From Microlunatus endophyticus (GTDB lineage Bacteria; Actinomycetota; Actinomycetes; Propionibacteriales; Propionibacteriaceae), in the NCBI RefSeq assembly GCF_014646195.1, contig NZ_BMMZ01000006.1, positions 1-64,000 of the forward strand: 64,000 nt of DNA, in the 5' to 3' direction. Made by a program: the position numbers and the translations under genes. Shown here one piece after another: positions 10,701 to 18,312 of the stretch. The number at the start of each line of letters is the position of its first letter. Position 1 is the stretch's first letter. Below the pieces are notes generated by a model. It made no database searches. It was not told the origin of the DNA and worked only from the letters and a program-made list of their open reading frames with translations.

Positions 10701-11028
10701 TCATCGCCCGGGGACTGCTGACCGAGCCTCCGAGCCCGGCGGCGATCCGGACCCGCAGGTCACTCGCGGCCCGGCGCGAGAAGGTGAGCGCCAGCACCCG
10801 CTCCGCGCTGCTGCGCCGGATCCGGTCGACCGCGGTCTCGACCAGGGTCGCGGTCTTGCCGGTGCCCGGACCGGCGATCACCAGCAGCGGGCCGCCGCGA
10901 TGATCGACCACCTGCTGCTGGACCGGATCCAGCGTGATCTCCTGCCTCTCGGCGGGACGCCGGACGAGCGCGTAGGGCCGGCCAACGCCCGGCGCCGACG
11001 GCTGCTGCTCGGTCCGCGTCAGGCTCAT
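7750..11028 (-). CDS. adnA: ATP-dependent helicase-nuclease subunit AdnA
   Basis: A 1092-residue UvrD/RecB-like helicase-nuclease, the AdnA partner of AdnB; the complex resects DNA double-strand ends for recombination. Motif I is GPGTGKT near residue 55, motif II is DEIQDT and the motif V/VI region contains LTAHRAKGLQW and YVACTRA. The nuclease domain shows VDFKTGK with QLGVYQL. One cysteine in LLACPRQWF and three in CRYCPFRGSCP form the four-Cys pattern of AddB/AdnA-type iron-sulfur nucleases. It is the first gene of a probable adnA-adnB-helicase operon. The ATG at 11028 is the only start in reach of the conserved N terminus. Confidence 0.93.
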   Translation of the reverse strand: MSLTRTEQQPSAPGVGRPYALVRRPAERQEITLDPVQQQVVDHRGGPLLVIAGPGTGKTATLVETAVDRIRRSSAERVLALTFSRRAASDLRVRIAAGLGGSVSSPRAMTFHGFCYAMIRRFADSESAGDRVGPRLLTGPEQEFRVREVLEGSLQSGRVGWPESVGRAFGTRGFAAEVRAVLAKARQLGMDPEDLVDAGQAADRPEWSAIGEFFDEYLDVLDAEGVIDYAELTHRCRILLTDPAILGTLRSEIDTVLVDEIQDTDPAQLRLLHQLAGDGREVIVFGDPDQSIYAFRGAEARGILDFPDRFGTDGRPAPVIALPTNHRGGVALQAASRGLADRLGIQRALPATVLDGLRRPVSADTLPRGRVEAYTCVTAGAEAEQIADLLRRAHLTDGLDWSEMAVLVRHGRQRIPGLTRALTAAGVPVEVAGDEIPLAAELATRPLLLGLRIAAGLETLQPEDAQALLTSPLGGLDSMAIRRLGRMLRNAERQELAGAGLPRRSPELIKEALQDPSRLDELPEAPEIDAARRLAVLLRQVGEEIVGGATAEEALWSLWSGTTWPERLRAEARLGGDTGQRANRDLDAAVALFDVAGRSEEVSGLRGVTGFLAEVEGQQIPADTRNEAGVRGSSVRVLTAHRAKGLQWPLVVVASVQEGSWPDIRRRGSLLEADRLSRHGLADQQPPAARIAEERRLFYVACTRASQRLVVTAVEGTDGENDQPSRFITELGVTVRRLAGRPARPLSLPALIGDLRRISVDPQAPPRLRDAAAVRLARLTDAEDDHGRPLAPAARPSRWWGMRPLSEAISPVQHPDAPVQLSGSQLALLLACPRQWFLARKARGESVRGTAASFGSVVHVLAEHGATQELDEQTLARNLDSVWDQLDFDANWLSATERIEAESALERFALWQSSRTDRELLGTEVSFSTEIDLGDQRVRLTGTADRVERDRLGRIRIVDFKTGKRPPTAADIAVQDQLGVYQLAVAEGAFAEVTGAGAQTGGAELVYLRLPDGQGPLPKVFEQAALSDVPFPIEPDDPTDRDRYPTWVHQRLTEAAGIVQSEAFDAKIGPACRYCPFRGSCPAQSEGKQVVS

Positions 11029-11420
11029 GGGGCTATTGGAACATCCGCCGCTGACAACTGTCGGACCGGCGCACCGAGAGGTCCCGCTGGCGACACCGGT
11101 CGCTCAGTCGCAGGACCGTACGGGTCCGCAGGTTGTTCCCGACCGGGCGGAAGGGCCGGGCGGGTCAACCGGCACGGTGGATTCCCGCTGGCACAGTGAC
11201 GAGATCCTCGCCCCGGTAGAGCAACGGCTTGCGGAGCCGCTGGTTTTGTGACCGAGGATGGTCTGCCCCGGGGCGACACGCCGTGGCGGCTCGATCGTCG
11301 GCGACAGAATCAGCGGAAATGGAAACAGCGACGTTGCCCGGACCAGGATCCGGTGCGGGCATCCGAGGGGGCGGCTCGGGTTCTCCGGACGCTGGTCAGA
11401 TGGGGCCGCTCTCCGGACTG
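11029..11420. other. 392-base stretch without a supportable gene
   Basis: This lies between the adnA start and the parE stop and should hold the adnA promoter. Short open frames exist on both strands but none has a recognisable domain or a ribosome-binding site. It borders the island with recombinase debris, so it may contain decayed insertion sequence. I see no tRNA fold and no clear hairpin. Confidence 0.5.
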
Positions 11421-11711
11421 CTACAGATGTCTGGTCGGGTCCATGCGTTGGTGCAGGATGCGGACAATGTCGACGGTCTCGGCAGTCTCGACGTAGAACA
11501 GCAAGTGGCTCTCGATCCCGTAGCGGCGGTAGCCCTCGCGGATGTCGTCGCAGGGGCGTCCGCGTTCGGGATCTGTGGCAATGCGTTCGATTGCCGTGCG
11601 GATCTCGGCGGTGTACTTCTCGGCCTGGTTCGTGTCCCAGTGTTCTTCGGTGAAGTCCCAGATGTCGGACATGTCATGCTGCGCGGCGGGTGTCAGCCGA
11701 TAGGTCTTCAC
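11421..11711 (-). CDS. parE: ParE/RelE-family toxin
   Basis: A 96-residue type II toxin. The pattern RLTPAAQHDMSDIWDFTEEHWD, DPERGRP and the C-terminal RILHQRMDPTRHL is characteristic of the ParE branch of the RelE/ParE superfamily, whose known members poison DNA gyrase. The GTG start overlaps the antitoxin stop by four bases (GTGA), the usual antitoxin-first arrangement. Length is full for the family. Family membership is secure; the molecular target is inferred from relatives. Confidence 0.88.
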   Translation of the reverse strand: MKTYRLTPAAQHDMSDIWDFTEEHWDTNQAEKYTAEIRTAIERIATDPERGRPCDDIREGYRRYGIESHLLFYVETAETVDIVRILHQRMDPTRHL

Positions 11712-11941
11712 TGCTTCTTCGAAGCGACGAACGCGTCAAAGTCGAAGGTCTCGGGCGTTCCGCTTGTTTCGCCGGCGACAAGGGCGGCGCGCAGGCTGGC
11801 GAGGTGCGTCTCGTGGTCCTCCAGCAGGCGCAGGCCTGCTCGGACGACCTCGCTGAAGGAGCGGTAACGCCCCGAAGCGACTTCGCGGGAGAGGAAGTCG
11901 GTGAAGTGGTCGTCGAGGCTGACTGAGGTGTTCTGAGCCAT
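11708..11941 (-). CDS. parD: ParD-family antitoxin
   Basis: A 77-residue antitoxin. The N-terminal half (TSVSLDDHFTDFLSREVASG then RYRSFSEVVRAGLRLLED) is a ribbon-helix-helix DNA-binding domain. The C-terminal tail (FDFDAFVASKK) would wrap the toxin. The start is the ATG at 11941; a longer upstream reading frame has no protein-like sequence. ParD proteins repress their own promoter, so autoregulation of this pair is expected from the family. Confidence 0.88.
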   Translation of the reverse strand: MAQNTSVSLDDHFTDFLSREVASGRYRSFSEVVRAGLRLLEDHETHLASLRAALVAGETSGTPETFDFDAFVASKKQ

Positions 11942-12029
11942 GCGTCGAGAGTACCAAAGATTGGTACTCATCGTTCGCTGGTCCGGCGACAGGTCGGGGT
12001 TCGATGGGCTGAGCAACATCGCGTTGCTT

Positions 12030-12049
12030 CCCCGGCTGAAATGCCGGGG
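12030..12049. repeat. Perfect 7-bp hairpin upstream of the recombinase remnant
   Basis: CCCCGGC and GCCGGGG pair around the loop TGAAAT. It lies 20 bases before the start of the broken serine recombinase and could be a terminator or part of a recombinase/element end. No T-tract follows, so a simple intrinsic terminator is not certain. Confidence 0.45.
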
Positions 12050-12069
12050 TTTGCTCAGGGGGCTGACTG

Positions 12070-12210
12070 ATGACGGAATTGCTGGTCGGCTATGCACGGG
12101 TGTCGACCGAAGATCAGGATCTGACCGGCTGGCCCGGTCAGTGCCGGATGCGTGGGCGATCGGGGAGGAACTGACGGCGACTGGTGTCCGGTTGAGTCTG
12201 GGTGGCAACT
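12070..12210 (+). pseudogene. Serine recombinase (resolvase/invertase) remnant
   Basis: The ATG at 12070 begins MTELLVGYARVSTEDQDL, the diagnostic N terminus of serine recombinases with the catalytic Ser in RVST. The reading frame then fails. In the next frame, from about 12118, the sequence resumes as SDRLARSVPDAWAIGEELTA and ends GVRLSLGGN, which is the later part of the same catalytic domain. An internal deletion and frameshift therefore removed roughly 30-40 residues, and the DNA-binding C terminus is absent. This is a dead mobile-element gene that marks the 11-12.5 kb segment as acquired DNA. Confidence 0.82.
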
Positions 12211-12243
12211 CGGCATACAGGCAGCGCGGACCAGGCGGGCCGG

Positions 12244-12448
12244 CTGAGCGTACGGTATCGCCTCACCCAGGCTGCCCGGGCCGACATCGTCTCGATTCTG
12301 GCGTGGTCTGAGGAGCAGTTCGGTGAGGAGTCACGACGAGCGGTACCAAGCCTTGATCGCCGCTGCCGCTCGCGATGCGGCGTCGCGCCCCGACTCTGTC
12401 GGTCGGAATGACCGTGCGATGATGAAACCGATGATGTCGATGATTTGA
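12244..12448 (+). pseudogene. Frameshifted ParE-family toxin remnant
   Basis: One frame reads VRYRLTQAARADIVSILAWS then EEQFGEE, a typical ParE N-terminal half. At about 12330 the frame breaks and the continuation appears in another frame as ERYQALIAAAARDAASRPDS, ending at a stop at 12446. No antitoxin gene is adjacent. It is a second, inactivated toxin close to the intact ParDE pair and next to recombinase debris. Confidence 0.75.
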
Positions 12449-12626
12449 TCGGCCCGGGTTCGACAGCTCGGGCGACGACGGAGCTTTGCGCAGACACCGA
12501 GTCTGCTGCCAGCACGTGGACCACCTGGAGTCCACATGTCCGATCCGTTGTCCCCAATGCCCATACAGAGCCACCCCGGTCGTGGGTGCCGAGCAGACCT
12601 TGATCATCTTCCAGGAGCCAGAAAAC

Positions 12627-13550
12627 ATGTCACGCAATCCATCCATCCCGCCCGTCCCGCATGGGTATGAGCTCGACCCGGAGCTGCATCGCATCCTGCG
12701 CGGAGACCCACCTGCCGACGCGTTGGCCTGGGTGTGCCGCCAGGTCGGCGCGTCCCAGGTCGTCGACGTACGGCCCCTGCCCGGTGGGACGTCGTCGGCG
12801 GTCCATTACGTCCTGCTCCGCAGTCGGGGCGGGACGATGCTGCCGGTGATCCTCCGCCGATACGTACTGAACTGGATCGCCGAGGAGCCCTGGACCCCAG
12901 CGAATGAGGCCGACGTGTTGCGGCTGCTGGCAGACAGTTCGATCGCGGCGCCGCGACTGCTGGCCGCCGACCCGGACGGCAGCGCGACCGGTACGCCGAC
13001 GATCGTGATGTCGGCGCTGCCCGGCGAGGTCGACTGGCGACCAGCTGATCTGAACGACTGGTTGCGGCGGCTCGCCGAAGCGTTGCCGGAGGTGCACTCG
13101 GTCCCGGTGGCCGCAGGGTTGCGCCGGTTCGCCCCCTACCCGCCGGAACAGCGGCTGCCACCCCGGTGGAGCAAGCACCCGGCTGCGTGGGAGCGGGCGA
13201 TCACCCTCTTCGAAGGCGACCAGCCCGAGGTGCCGCAGGTCTTCATCCATCGCGACTACCACCCGGGCAACGTGTTGTGGTCCGGTGGACGGATCAGCGG
13301 GATCGTCGACTGGACCAGTGCCTGCATCGGCGGCGCAGCGGCCGACGTCGCTCACTGCCGGGCAAACCTGGTCGGTCATTTCGGTCAGCAGGTCGCAGAT
13401 CGCTTCCTGAGCATTTGGATGTCGGTGTCCGGGACAACCGAGTACCACCCCTTCTGGGATCTGACCGACGTCATCTCCTGGACCGGGGATGACGACAAGC
13501 CGGACCCGGCACTGGACGAGTTCGTCGCCGCGGCGGCCGCGAAGCTCTGA
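12627..13550 (+). CDS. Aminoglycoside phosphotransferase-family kinase
   Basis: A 307-residue protein of the APH/choline-kinase fold, which transfers ATP phosphate to a small molecule. The catalytic loop is FIHRDYHPGNVLW (Asp as base, Asn for magnesium) and the DFG-equivalent is GIVDWTSACIGGAAADVAH. The N-lobe has VRPLPGGTSSAVHYV. The ATG at 12627 follows AGGAG at 12613-12617, which fixes the start; an upstream in-frame extension is not protein-like. Many such actinobacterial proteins are not true antibiotic-resistance enzymes and the substrate is unknown. It sits alone between two toxin-antitoxin regions, consistent with an accessory gene. Confidence 0.85.
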   Translation: MSRNPSIPPVPHGYELDPELHRILRGDPPADALAWVCRQVGASQVVDVRPLPGGTSSAVHYVLLRSRGGTMLPVILRRYVLNWIAEEPWTPANEADVLRLLADSSIAAPRLLAADPDGSATGTPTIVMSALPGEVDWRPADLNDWLRRLAEALPEVHSVPVAAGLRRFAPYPPEQRLPPRWSKHPAAWERAITLFEGDQPEVPQVFIHRDYHPGNVLWSGGRISGIVDWTSACIGGAAADVAHCRANLVGHFGQQVADRFLSIWMSVSGTTEYHPFWDLTDVISWTGDDDKPDPALDEFVAAAAAKL

Positions 13551-13610
13551 GGCCGGCTGACGGTCGGAACGGCGTGAACACCGATACGGTCGGCGCACCA
13601 GCTGGATCGA

Positions 13611-13883
13611 TCAGCCGGCTGCTGGCGTCTCGTGAGCTGGCAGCCGTGAGGTCAGGCCGTGCTCCCGGCTGTAGCCGGTCTCCAGATCGCTGATCCGGGC
13701 GGAGATGATCCCGCTGGCGTCGACGGCGGCAGCGAAGCCGTACGCAAGTTCGACGCCGGTGTCGGCAACCACACAAGGGAAGTAGTCCTGGGTATCACCG
13801 TCGGAATCGGTGAATCCCAGCACCGGGTAGTTGCCCCGGTCGACACCACGGGCCCAGGGTCCGATCGGGCGAAGGTATGGCAC
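13611..13883 (-). CDS. Hypothetical protein, possibly a gene fragment
   Basis: A 90-residue open frame (GTG start) with natural-looking composition, including RGNYPVLGFTDSDGDTQDYF. I do not recognise it. In-frame protein-like sequence continues a few codons upstream (QHATAV) before a stop, so it may be the remains of a longer gene. It is flanked by a kinase gene and a VapBC pair in accessory DNA. Confidence 0.4.
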   Translation of the reverse strand: MPYLRPIGPWARGVDRGNYPVLGFTDSDGDTQDYFPCVVADTGVELAYGFAAAVDASGIISARISDLETGYSREHGLTSRLPAHETPAAG

Positions 13884-13930
13884 TGCCGTTGCATGCTGGT
13901 TCCCGGACCGTTACCCGCGCCGTGTGCAAG

Positions 13931-14329
13931 TCAGCTGACCTGCGTGATGTCTGTCTGCGCGAAGTCGCTGCCCTTGAAGAGCAGCGGTGCGCCGGAGATC
14001 TTGGCCAGGGCGTAGGAGAAACAGTCACCGAAGTTCAACGCCGCGGGATGACGGCCCTTGCCGAATCGCTGCCAGGCAGCAACGGCGACCAAAGCCGTCT
14101 CCCCGTCAACAGGCACGACCTCGGCACCGATCTGTTCGATCAGCAGCCGAAGGTCCTGAGCAGCGCCGTTTCCCTGCCTGGCCTCGACCACGATGGCCGC
14201 CTCGACCAAGGTGGCTGCACTGATCAGACAGTCACCGGCATTTCCAAGCATCGCGGTAGTGAACCTCTCTGCATCGGATTCACCGAGGATGACGGCCACC
14301 AGCGCGGAGGTGTCGAGCGTGATCGTCAT
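13931..14329 (-). CDS. vapC: VapC-family PIN-domain ribonuclease toxin
   Basis: A 132-residue PIN-domain protein. The N-terminal LDTSALVAVILGE gives the first acidic residue, SAATLVEAAIV the second, and LNFGDCFSYALAK the conserved aspartate group; LLFKGSDF near the end is the usual final motif. VapC toxins cleave tRNA or rRNA. It is one base downstream of the vapB stop. A longer upstream reading frame exists, but the ATG at 14329 directly precedes the PIN start and matches family length. Confidence 0.9.
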   Translation of the reverse strand: MTITLDTSALVAVILGESDAERFTTAMLGNAGDCLISAATLVEAAIVVEARQGNGAAQDLRLLIEQIGAEVVPVDGETALVAVAAWQRFGKGRHPAALNFGDCFSYALAKISGAPLLFKGSDFAQTDITQVS

Positions 14330-14330
14330 C

Positions 14331-14585
14331 TCAGACGGGTATCCCGTGCCGGTCGTATCCAAGGATGTCTTCGGCAGAACGCTGGTCGAGCATGGGGCGT
14401 GCCCTGCCGCGCTGGACGATTGCGTCCAGTTCTGCGGCCTGGGCAGCGGTGTTGCTTCGCGCGCGAACGCGCGCAAGCCGCTCCGCAAGAGCAACTCGGG
14501 CGGCGACGGTGATGCTCTCCCCGGTCGCCTGCGCCAACTCGCGGGCCAGCCGATCAGTCTCGGCATCCTTGATGTTGAGAGCCAC
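14331..14585 (-). CDS. vapB: VapB-type antitoxin (PSK/Rv0623-like)
   Basis: An 84-residue antitoxin beginning MALNIKDAETDRLARELA then TGESITVAARVALAER, the pattern of the PSK/Rv0623 antitoxin family that partners PIN toxins. The C-terminal part (RSAEDILGYDRHGIPV) is the expected toxin-binding segment. It lies immediately upstream of vapC, which is the standard operon order with likely autoregulation. Confidence 0.88.
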   Translation of the reverse strand: MALNIKDAETDRLARELAQATGESITVAARVALAERLARVRARSNTAAQAAELDAIVQRGRARPMLDQRSAEDILGYDRHGIPV

Positions 14586-14638
14586 GATTCCACCGTATCA
14601 GGCAGAAAGGAACATCTGAAGGTGGAATGGCCGCAACG

Positions 14639-16429
14639 TCAGCGCGGTAGCCGTCCGTCCCGCAGCGCTTCGATGAGGGCGGCCAGCACCGTGGCCACCA
14701 GCGCGGTGCCGACCAGCCAGTCACCCAACGATGCCCACTGACCGCTGTCCGGGATCGCCGCCGGGACCACCCGCGCCATGGCGCCGAACGCGACCACCAG
14801 CAGGCCGAAGACGCTGTTGGCGAACAGCAGCATCACCCGCGACGGGATCCCGATCCGCCGGCCGGCCGTGTTGGCCCACGCCGAGCCGGTCAGCAGGTCC
14901 CAGGTCAGGCCGAACAGCGCCAGCCCGACACCGGAGTAGCCCAGGACGGCGCCGACCGGGTCGGAGATGAAGTCCCGGGAGGCCACCAGCCCGGACAGGA
15001 CGACGGCGACGGTCAGCACGGCCGCCCGCTCCCGGGTCAGCCGGCGGGCGACGGCCAGCGCGATGATCGTGATCAGGATCCCGGCACCCGCGACCAGATC
15101 GAAGACCGAGAGGTTGAAGCCGTCCTCCTGCCCGAGCCCCGGCACGAGGGCGAGCAGCCCGGCCCCGAGCAGTATCGCCGTCGCACCGAGCAGCATCGCG
15201 ATCCGCCGGTTCCCCCGCCGGGCGGACCTGATCGCGACGGCAAGGACAACGGCGCCGACCACGGCACGCAGTGCTCGGACGACATCGGGCGAGCTGATCC
15301 GGGCGATCAGTGCGGTATTGAGCCAGCCGATCCGCCCCTGCGGGTCAAGCGCGATCACGATGGTGAGGCCGAACACAGCGATGGTCAGCGGCAGTTGGAC
15401 CGCCACCAGACCGACGCCGATCGGAAAGGCGGTCCTGCTGGCGTGCTCCGACAGGTCGGCGAGCTCCTCATGATCATCGCGTTGCCGATCATGAACCGCG
15501 ATCCGGTCAATCATCAGGAGCGCCGCCGCGAGCGCGATCATCACGACAACGGAGCTGATGATCGTCGGCGCCGCGATCTCGACCCGGTCCCAGCGGCTGA
15601 AGTCGTACACCAGCTTGGCCAGCCGGGCTGCGGCCACGACGCCGAGGATGGGATAGAGCACCCTGCGGCCGGCGATCCGTTGCAGGAGTTTTCCGGCGGA
15701 CACGCTGGCGCGGACGGTCAATTCGGCGACCGCAGTGCCGGCCGCGAACAGCGCCGGGACGGCCAGCACGCCCAGCAGGCTGAGCGTTTCGAGCAACGAG
15801 GTGCGGGCCAGGTCGAATCCCAGCGGCGCAACACCGAAGGAGTCCTGCAGCACACCGCTGATGATCGCGGCCCCGACCAGCACCAGCACCAGCGGGAATT
15901 CCCACCAGGCGTAACTACGGCCGGCTCTGATGATCACCAGCACCAACATCCCGATCATGATCAACACGACCGGGACGAACAACAACCGTGCGGGGCCGAA
16001 CCCGGTGACGTGCAACCCCCAGATGCCGATCACGATCTCCGTCACGGCAAGGCTGAGCAGCCGCAGCCACCAGGGACCGTGCAGCCCCGCGGACTGGACC
16101 AGCGCGACGATCCCGATCAGCATCACCATGATCAACCCGAGCAATGGTCGCGGCAGCGCGGATGCCGGCAACGACGGGTCGACGCTGAGTGGCAGGGCCG
16201 TCCGCGAGGTCGCGGCCAGCACGGTGGTGATCAGCCCGAGGACGTACAGACCGCTGCCGACGACTGCGACGCCGGCCAGACCGTACGGCCAGGACCGATT
16301 GCGGAGCCTGCCCTCAAGGATCGGCTCGACGATGACCATGATCACGAACGACCGCAGCACCACCATGATGCGATCGCGGAGCCGCGGCCGCAGACCCGGC
16401 CGAGATACCGGCGCCGTACCCGTGGTCAC
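14639..16429 (-). CDS. Polytopic membrane protein of unknown function
   Basis: A 596-residue integral membrane protein with well over ten hydrophobic helices (for example LAGVAVVGSGLYVLGLITTV and LLGLIMVMLIGIVALVQSAG). I do not recognise the family. I see no ATP-binding motif and no obvious catalytic motif. The GTG start at 16429 overlaps the stop of the upstream beta-propeller gene (GTGA), so the two are translationally coupled and probably work together at the membrane. An upstream in-frame start would overlap that neighbour by about 50 bases and is less likely. Confidence 0.72.
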   Translation of the reverse strand: MTTGTAPVSRPGLRPRLRDRIMVVLRSFVIMVIVEPILEGRLRNRSWPYGLAGVAVVGSGLYVLGLITTVLAATSRTALPLSVDPSLPASALPRPLLGLIMVMLIGIVALVQSAGLHGPWWLRLLSLAVTEIVIGIWGLHVTGFGPARLLFVPVVLIMIGMLVLVIIRAGRSYAWWEFPLVLVLVGAAIISGVLQDSFGVAPLGFDLARTSLLETLSLLGVLAVPALFAAGTAVAELTVRASVSAGKLLQRIAGRRVLYPILGVVAAARLAKLVYDFSRWDRVEIAAPTIISSVVVMIALAAALLMIDRIAVHDRQRDDHEELADLSEHASRTAFPIGVGLVAVQLPLTIAVFGLTIVIALDPQGRIGWLNTALIARISSPDVVRALRAVVGAVVLAVAIRSARRGNRRIAMLLGATAILLGAGLLALVPGLGQEDGFNLSVFDLVAGAGILITIIALAVARRLTRERAAVLTVAVVLSGLVASRDFISDPVGAVLGYSGVGLALFGLTWDLLTGSAWANTAGRRIGIPSRVMLLFANSVFGLLVVAFGAMARVVPAAIPDSGQWASLGDWLVGTALVATVLAALIEALRDGRLPR

Positions 16430-18255
16430 GACGCTGTCCAGACGTGAACACTGGCCCAGTCCGCGCCGAAGATCCAAGCGCCGGTGGGATCGACCAGCGG
16501 TCGCGGATCGTACGATCCGGCCGGCACCGGGATCGTGATGGACCTTGCCGTACCGTCGGGATGATCATGGACATCGACGGAACCCTGCCGCCAGCCCAAC
16601 CAGCTACGACCGTCGGCCGACACCGCCGCGTACGCCGGTCCGGTCCATTGCGGCACACCGTTGCCGGAGAGCAGCGTCGTCCGGCTGGTGCCGTCGACGA
16701 GGAGCCGGGATCCCAGCGCGAGGACCTGCCGTACGGAGCCCGGCAGGCCCCGGCGCCACAGGTGGGCACCGGTCGCTGCGTCGAAGGAGTGCACGTTGTG
16801 GCCTTCGGCCACCACGAACCGGTTCCCGGCGCTGATCAACCCATCGACGGCGGGCAGGCTCACCTGCCAGCGCTGCCGACCGGTCTGTCGATCAAGTCCG
16901 ACGAGTCCGCCCGGACTGGTCGGGACGGCGATCACGCCGGCTGCTGCGGCGAGTGGCATCCCCGGAACAGCACCCACATGCTGCCGCCAGCTGACCACTC
17001 CCCTCGCGCTGTCGATCATGACGACCGTGCCGTTGCTGGTCAGGGTGGCCACCGCGGAGTTCGGTCCCGGGATGATCACCGGGGCGGCGACTGCGACGTC
17101 ACCGAGGTCCTGCCGCCACAGCAGTCGGCCGTCGGAGCGATAGCTGACCAGTTGCCGCTGCGAGGTCACCACGACGATCTGATCACCGGAGGCCGTCAGC
17201 CCGATCACCGTGCCGCCCGGATGCACCCGCCAGGCCGCGACCTGGCCGCCGGCGCGATCGTTGCTGTCCGATCGCAGTCCGACCAGGTCGCTGCCCTGCT
17301 GGGTGGCCCGGACCTGGACGCCATCGGCGGTCCGCACCGGCTGCAGCGTCGACGGCTCGCCGAGCAGAGCGGCTCGCGGATCACCGGGAGCGGGTTGGAC
17401 GGGGACGACCCGTTGCGCCGACCAGTCGGCACCAAGTGGCCACAGGTCGTGGGTCTGGTGCGTGTCGACTCCGCCCACGCCGGGTGCTTGGACCAAGTGC
17501 AGCCTGGCCGGATCTGAGCCAGCTCCGACGGCGACGACGCCGCTTCCCGGACACCAGGTCCGGGTGGAGTCCTGGCGATGATCACCGAGGCGCTCGGTGA
17601 TCGTCACGGAGCCGGTGATCTCGACGCAGTCGTGCGGGATCGGCACGCTGCTGAACGTGCCGGAATAGCGGCCCGCGTAGGCCTCGGGGCCGTCCGTGCC
17701 GGTGATCGTGCCGCGGACGCTCCATCGGTCCGCCGCACCGCCGCCTGGTGCTGTCAGTTGCAATGCCGGACTGTAGGAACGCAGCCGGTCACCGTCCGAT
17801 TCGGCGATCAACGCGATCCCGTGATCGGTCCGATAGACCGAGACCGTCGCCGGCCGGTTGTCCGTTGCGGCGGCCGGCGCGGACCGGGTCCGCCACAGCT
17901 GCCCGCGGTAGCCGACGCCAACGGATCCGAGCACGGCCCGGGACAGACCCGGTTCGACCGACTGGGCGGCCTCCCCCACACCCAGGACGGCCGTCTCCAC
18001 GCTGGTCACCTGGGAGGTAGGGCTCGCGCCCAGGTACTTGACCTCTCCGTCGGGTGGCACATAGGCCGACTGCGGCCGACTGGACCAGGCCGGCACGTCG
18101 GCCGCGTACAGACAAACCGCGACGATCGCGAGGCAGGCCAGACAGAAGACGACCGGGAACAGGCTCTCAACCGTGAGCCGGCGCGTGCGTCGTTGACCAG
18201 TCGCCCCCGGCCCACTCCCGTCCCCCACGGAATCCACCTGCTCTTGATACTTCAT
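16426..18255 (-). CDS. Membrane-anchored PQQ-like beta-propeller protein
   Basis: A 609-residue protein. After a cytoplasmic basic segment, one transmembrane helix (FPVVFCLACLAIVAVCLYAA, about residues 34-53) anchors an outside domain. From about residue 330 repeated blades appear: GQIVVVTSQRQLVSYRSDGR-like, GRLLWRQDLGD, GVVSWRQHVG, TGRQRWQVSLP and TGAHLWRRGLP. These are the Trp-ending blades of PQQ/BamB-like propellers. The quinoprotein catalytic residues are not evident, so a binding or scaffolding role is more likely than dehydrogenase activity. It is coupled to the following polytopic membrane protein. The function is unknown. Confidence 0.78.
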   Translation of the reverse strand: MKYQEQVDSVGDGSGPGATGQRRTRRLTVESLFPVVFCLACLAIVAVCLYAADVPAWSSRPQSAYVPPDGEVKYLGASPTSQVTSVETAVLGVGEAAQSVEPGLSRAVLGSVGVGYRGQLWRTRSAPAAATDNRPATVSVYRTDHGIALIAESDGDRLRSYSPALQLTAPGGGAADRWSVRGTITGTDGPEAYAGRYSGTFSSVPIPHDCVEITGSVTITERLGDHRQDSTRTWCPGSGVVAVGAGSDPARLHLVQAPGVGGVDTHQTHDLWPLGADWSAQRVVPVQPAPGDPRAALLGEPSTLQPVRTADGVQVRATQQGSDLVGLRSDSNDRAGGQVAAWRVHPGGTVIGLTASGDQIVVVTSQRQLVSYRSDGRLLWRQDLGDVAVAAPVIIPGPNSAVATLTSNGTVVMIDSARGVVSWRQHVGAVPGMPLAAAAGVIAVPTSPGGLVGLDRQTGRQRWQVSLPAVDGLISAGNRFVVAEGHNVHSFDAATGAHLWRRGLPGSVRQVLALGSRLLVDGTSRTTLLSGNGVPQWTGPAYAAVSADGRSWLGWRQGSVDVHDHPDGTARSITIPVPAGSYDPRPLVDPTGAWIFGADWASVHVWTAS

Positions 18256-18312
18256 CGGAAGGGCATCCTGGGTGCCGATTCGGCAGATTGGGTGAACTGC
18301 CGCGCAAGCGTG

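Noticed and set aside
8098..11199. 1033-residue open frame on the plus strand opposite adnA
   Set aside because: It is the antisense shadow of adnA in GC-rich DNA; its composition is Gly/Arg/Gln-rich and it shows no domain.
11027..11251. 74-residue frame upstream of adnA
   Set aside because: No ribosome-binding site and no family resemblance; more likely promoter DNA or debris.
12627..13550. Calling the APH-like kinase an antibiotic-resistance gene
   Set aside because: The fold covers many small-molecule kinases and nothing in the sequence points to an aminoglycoside substrate.
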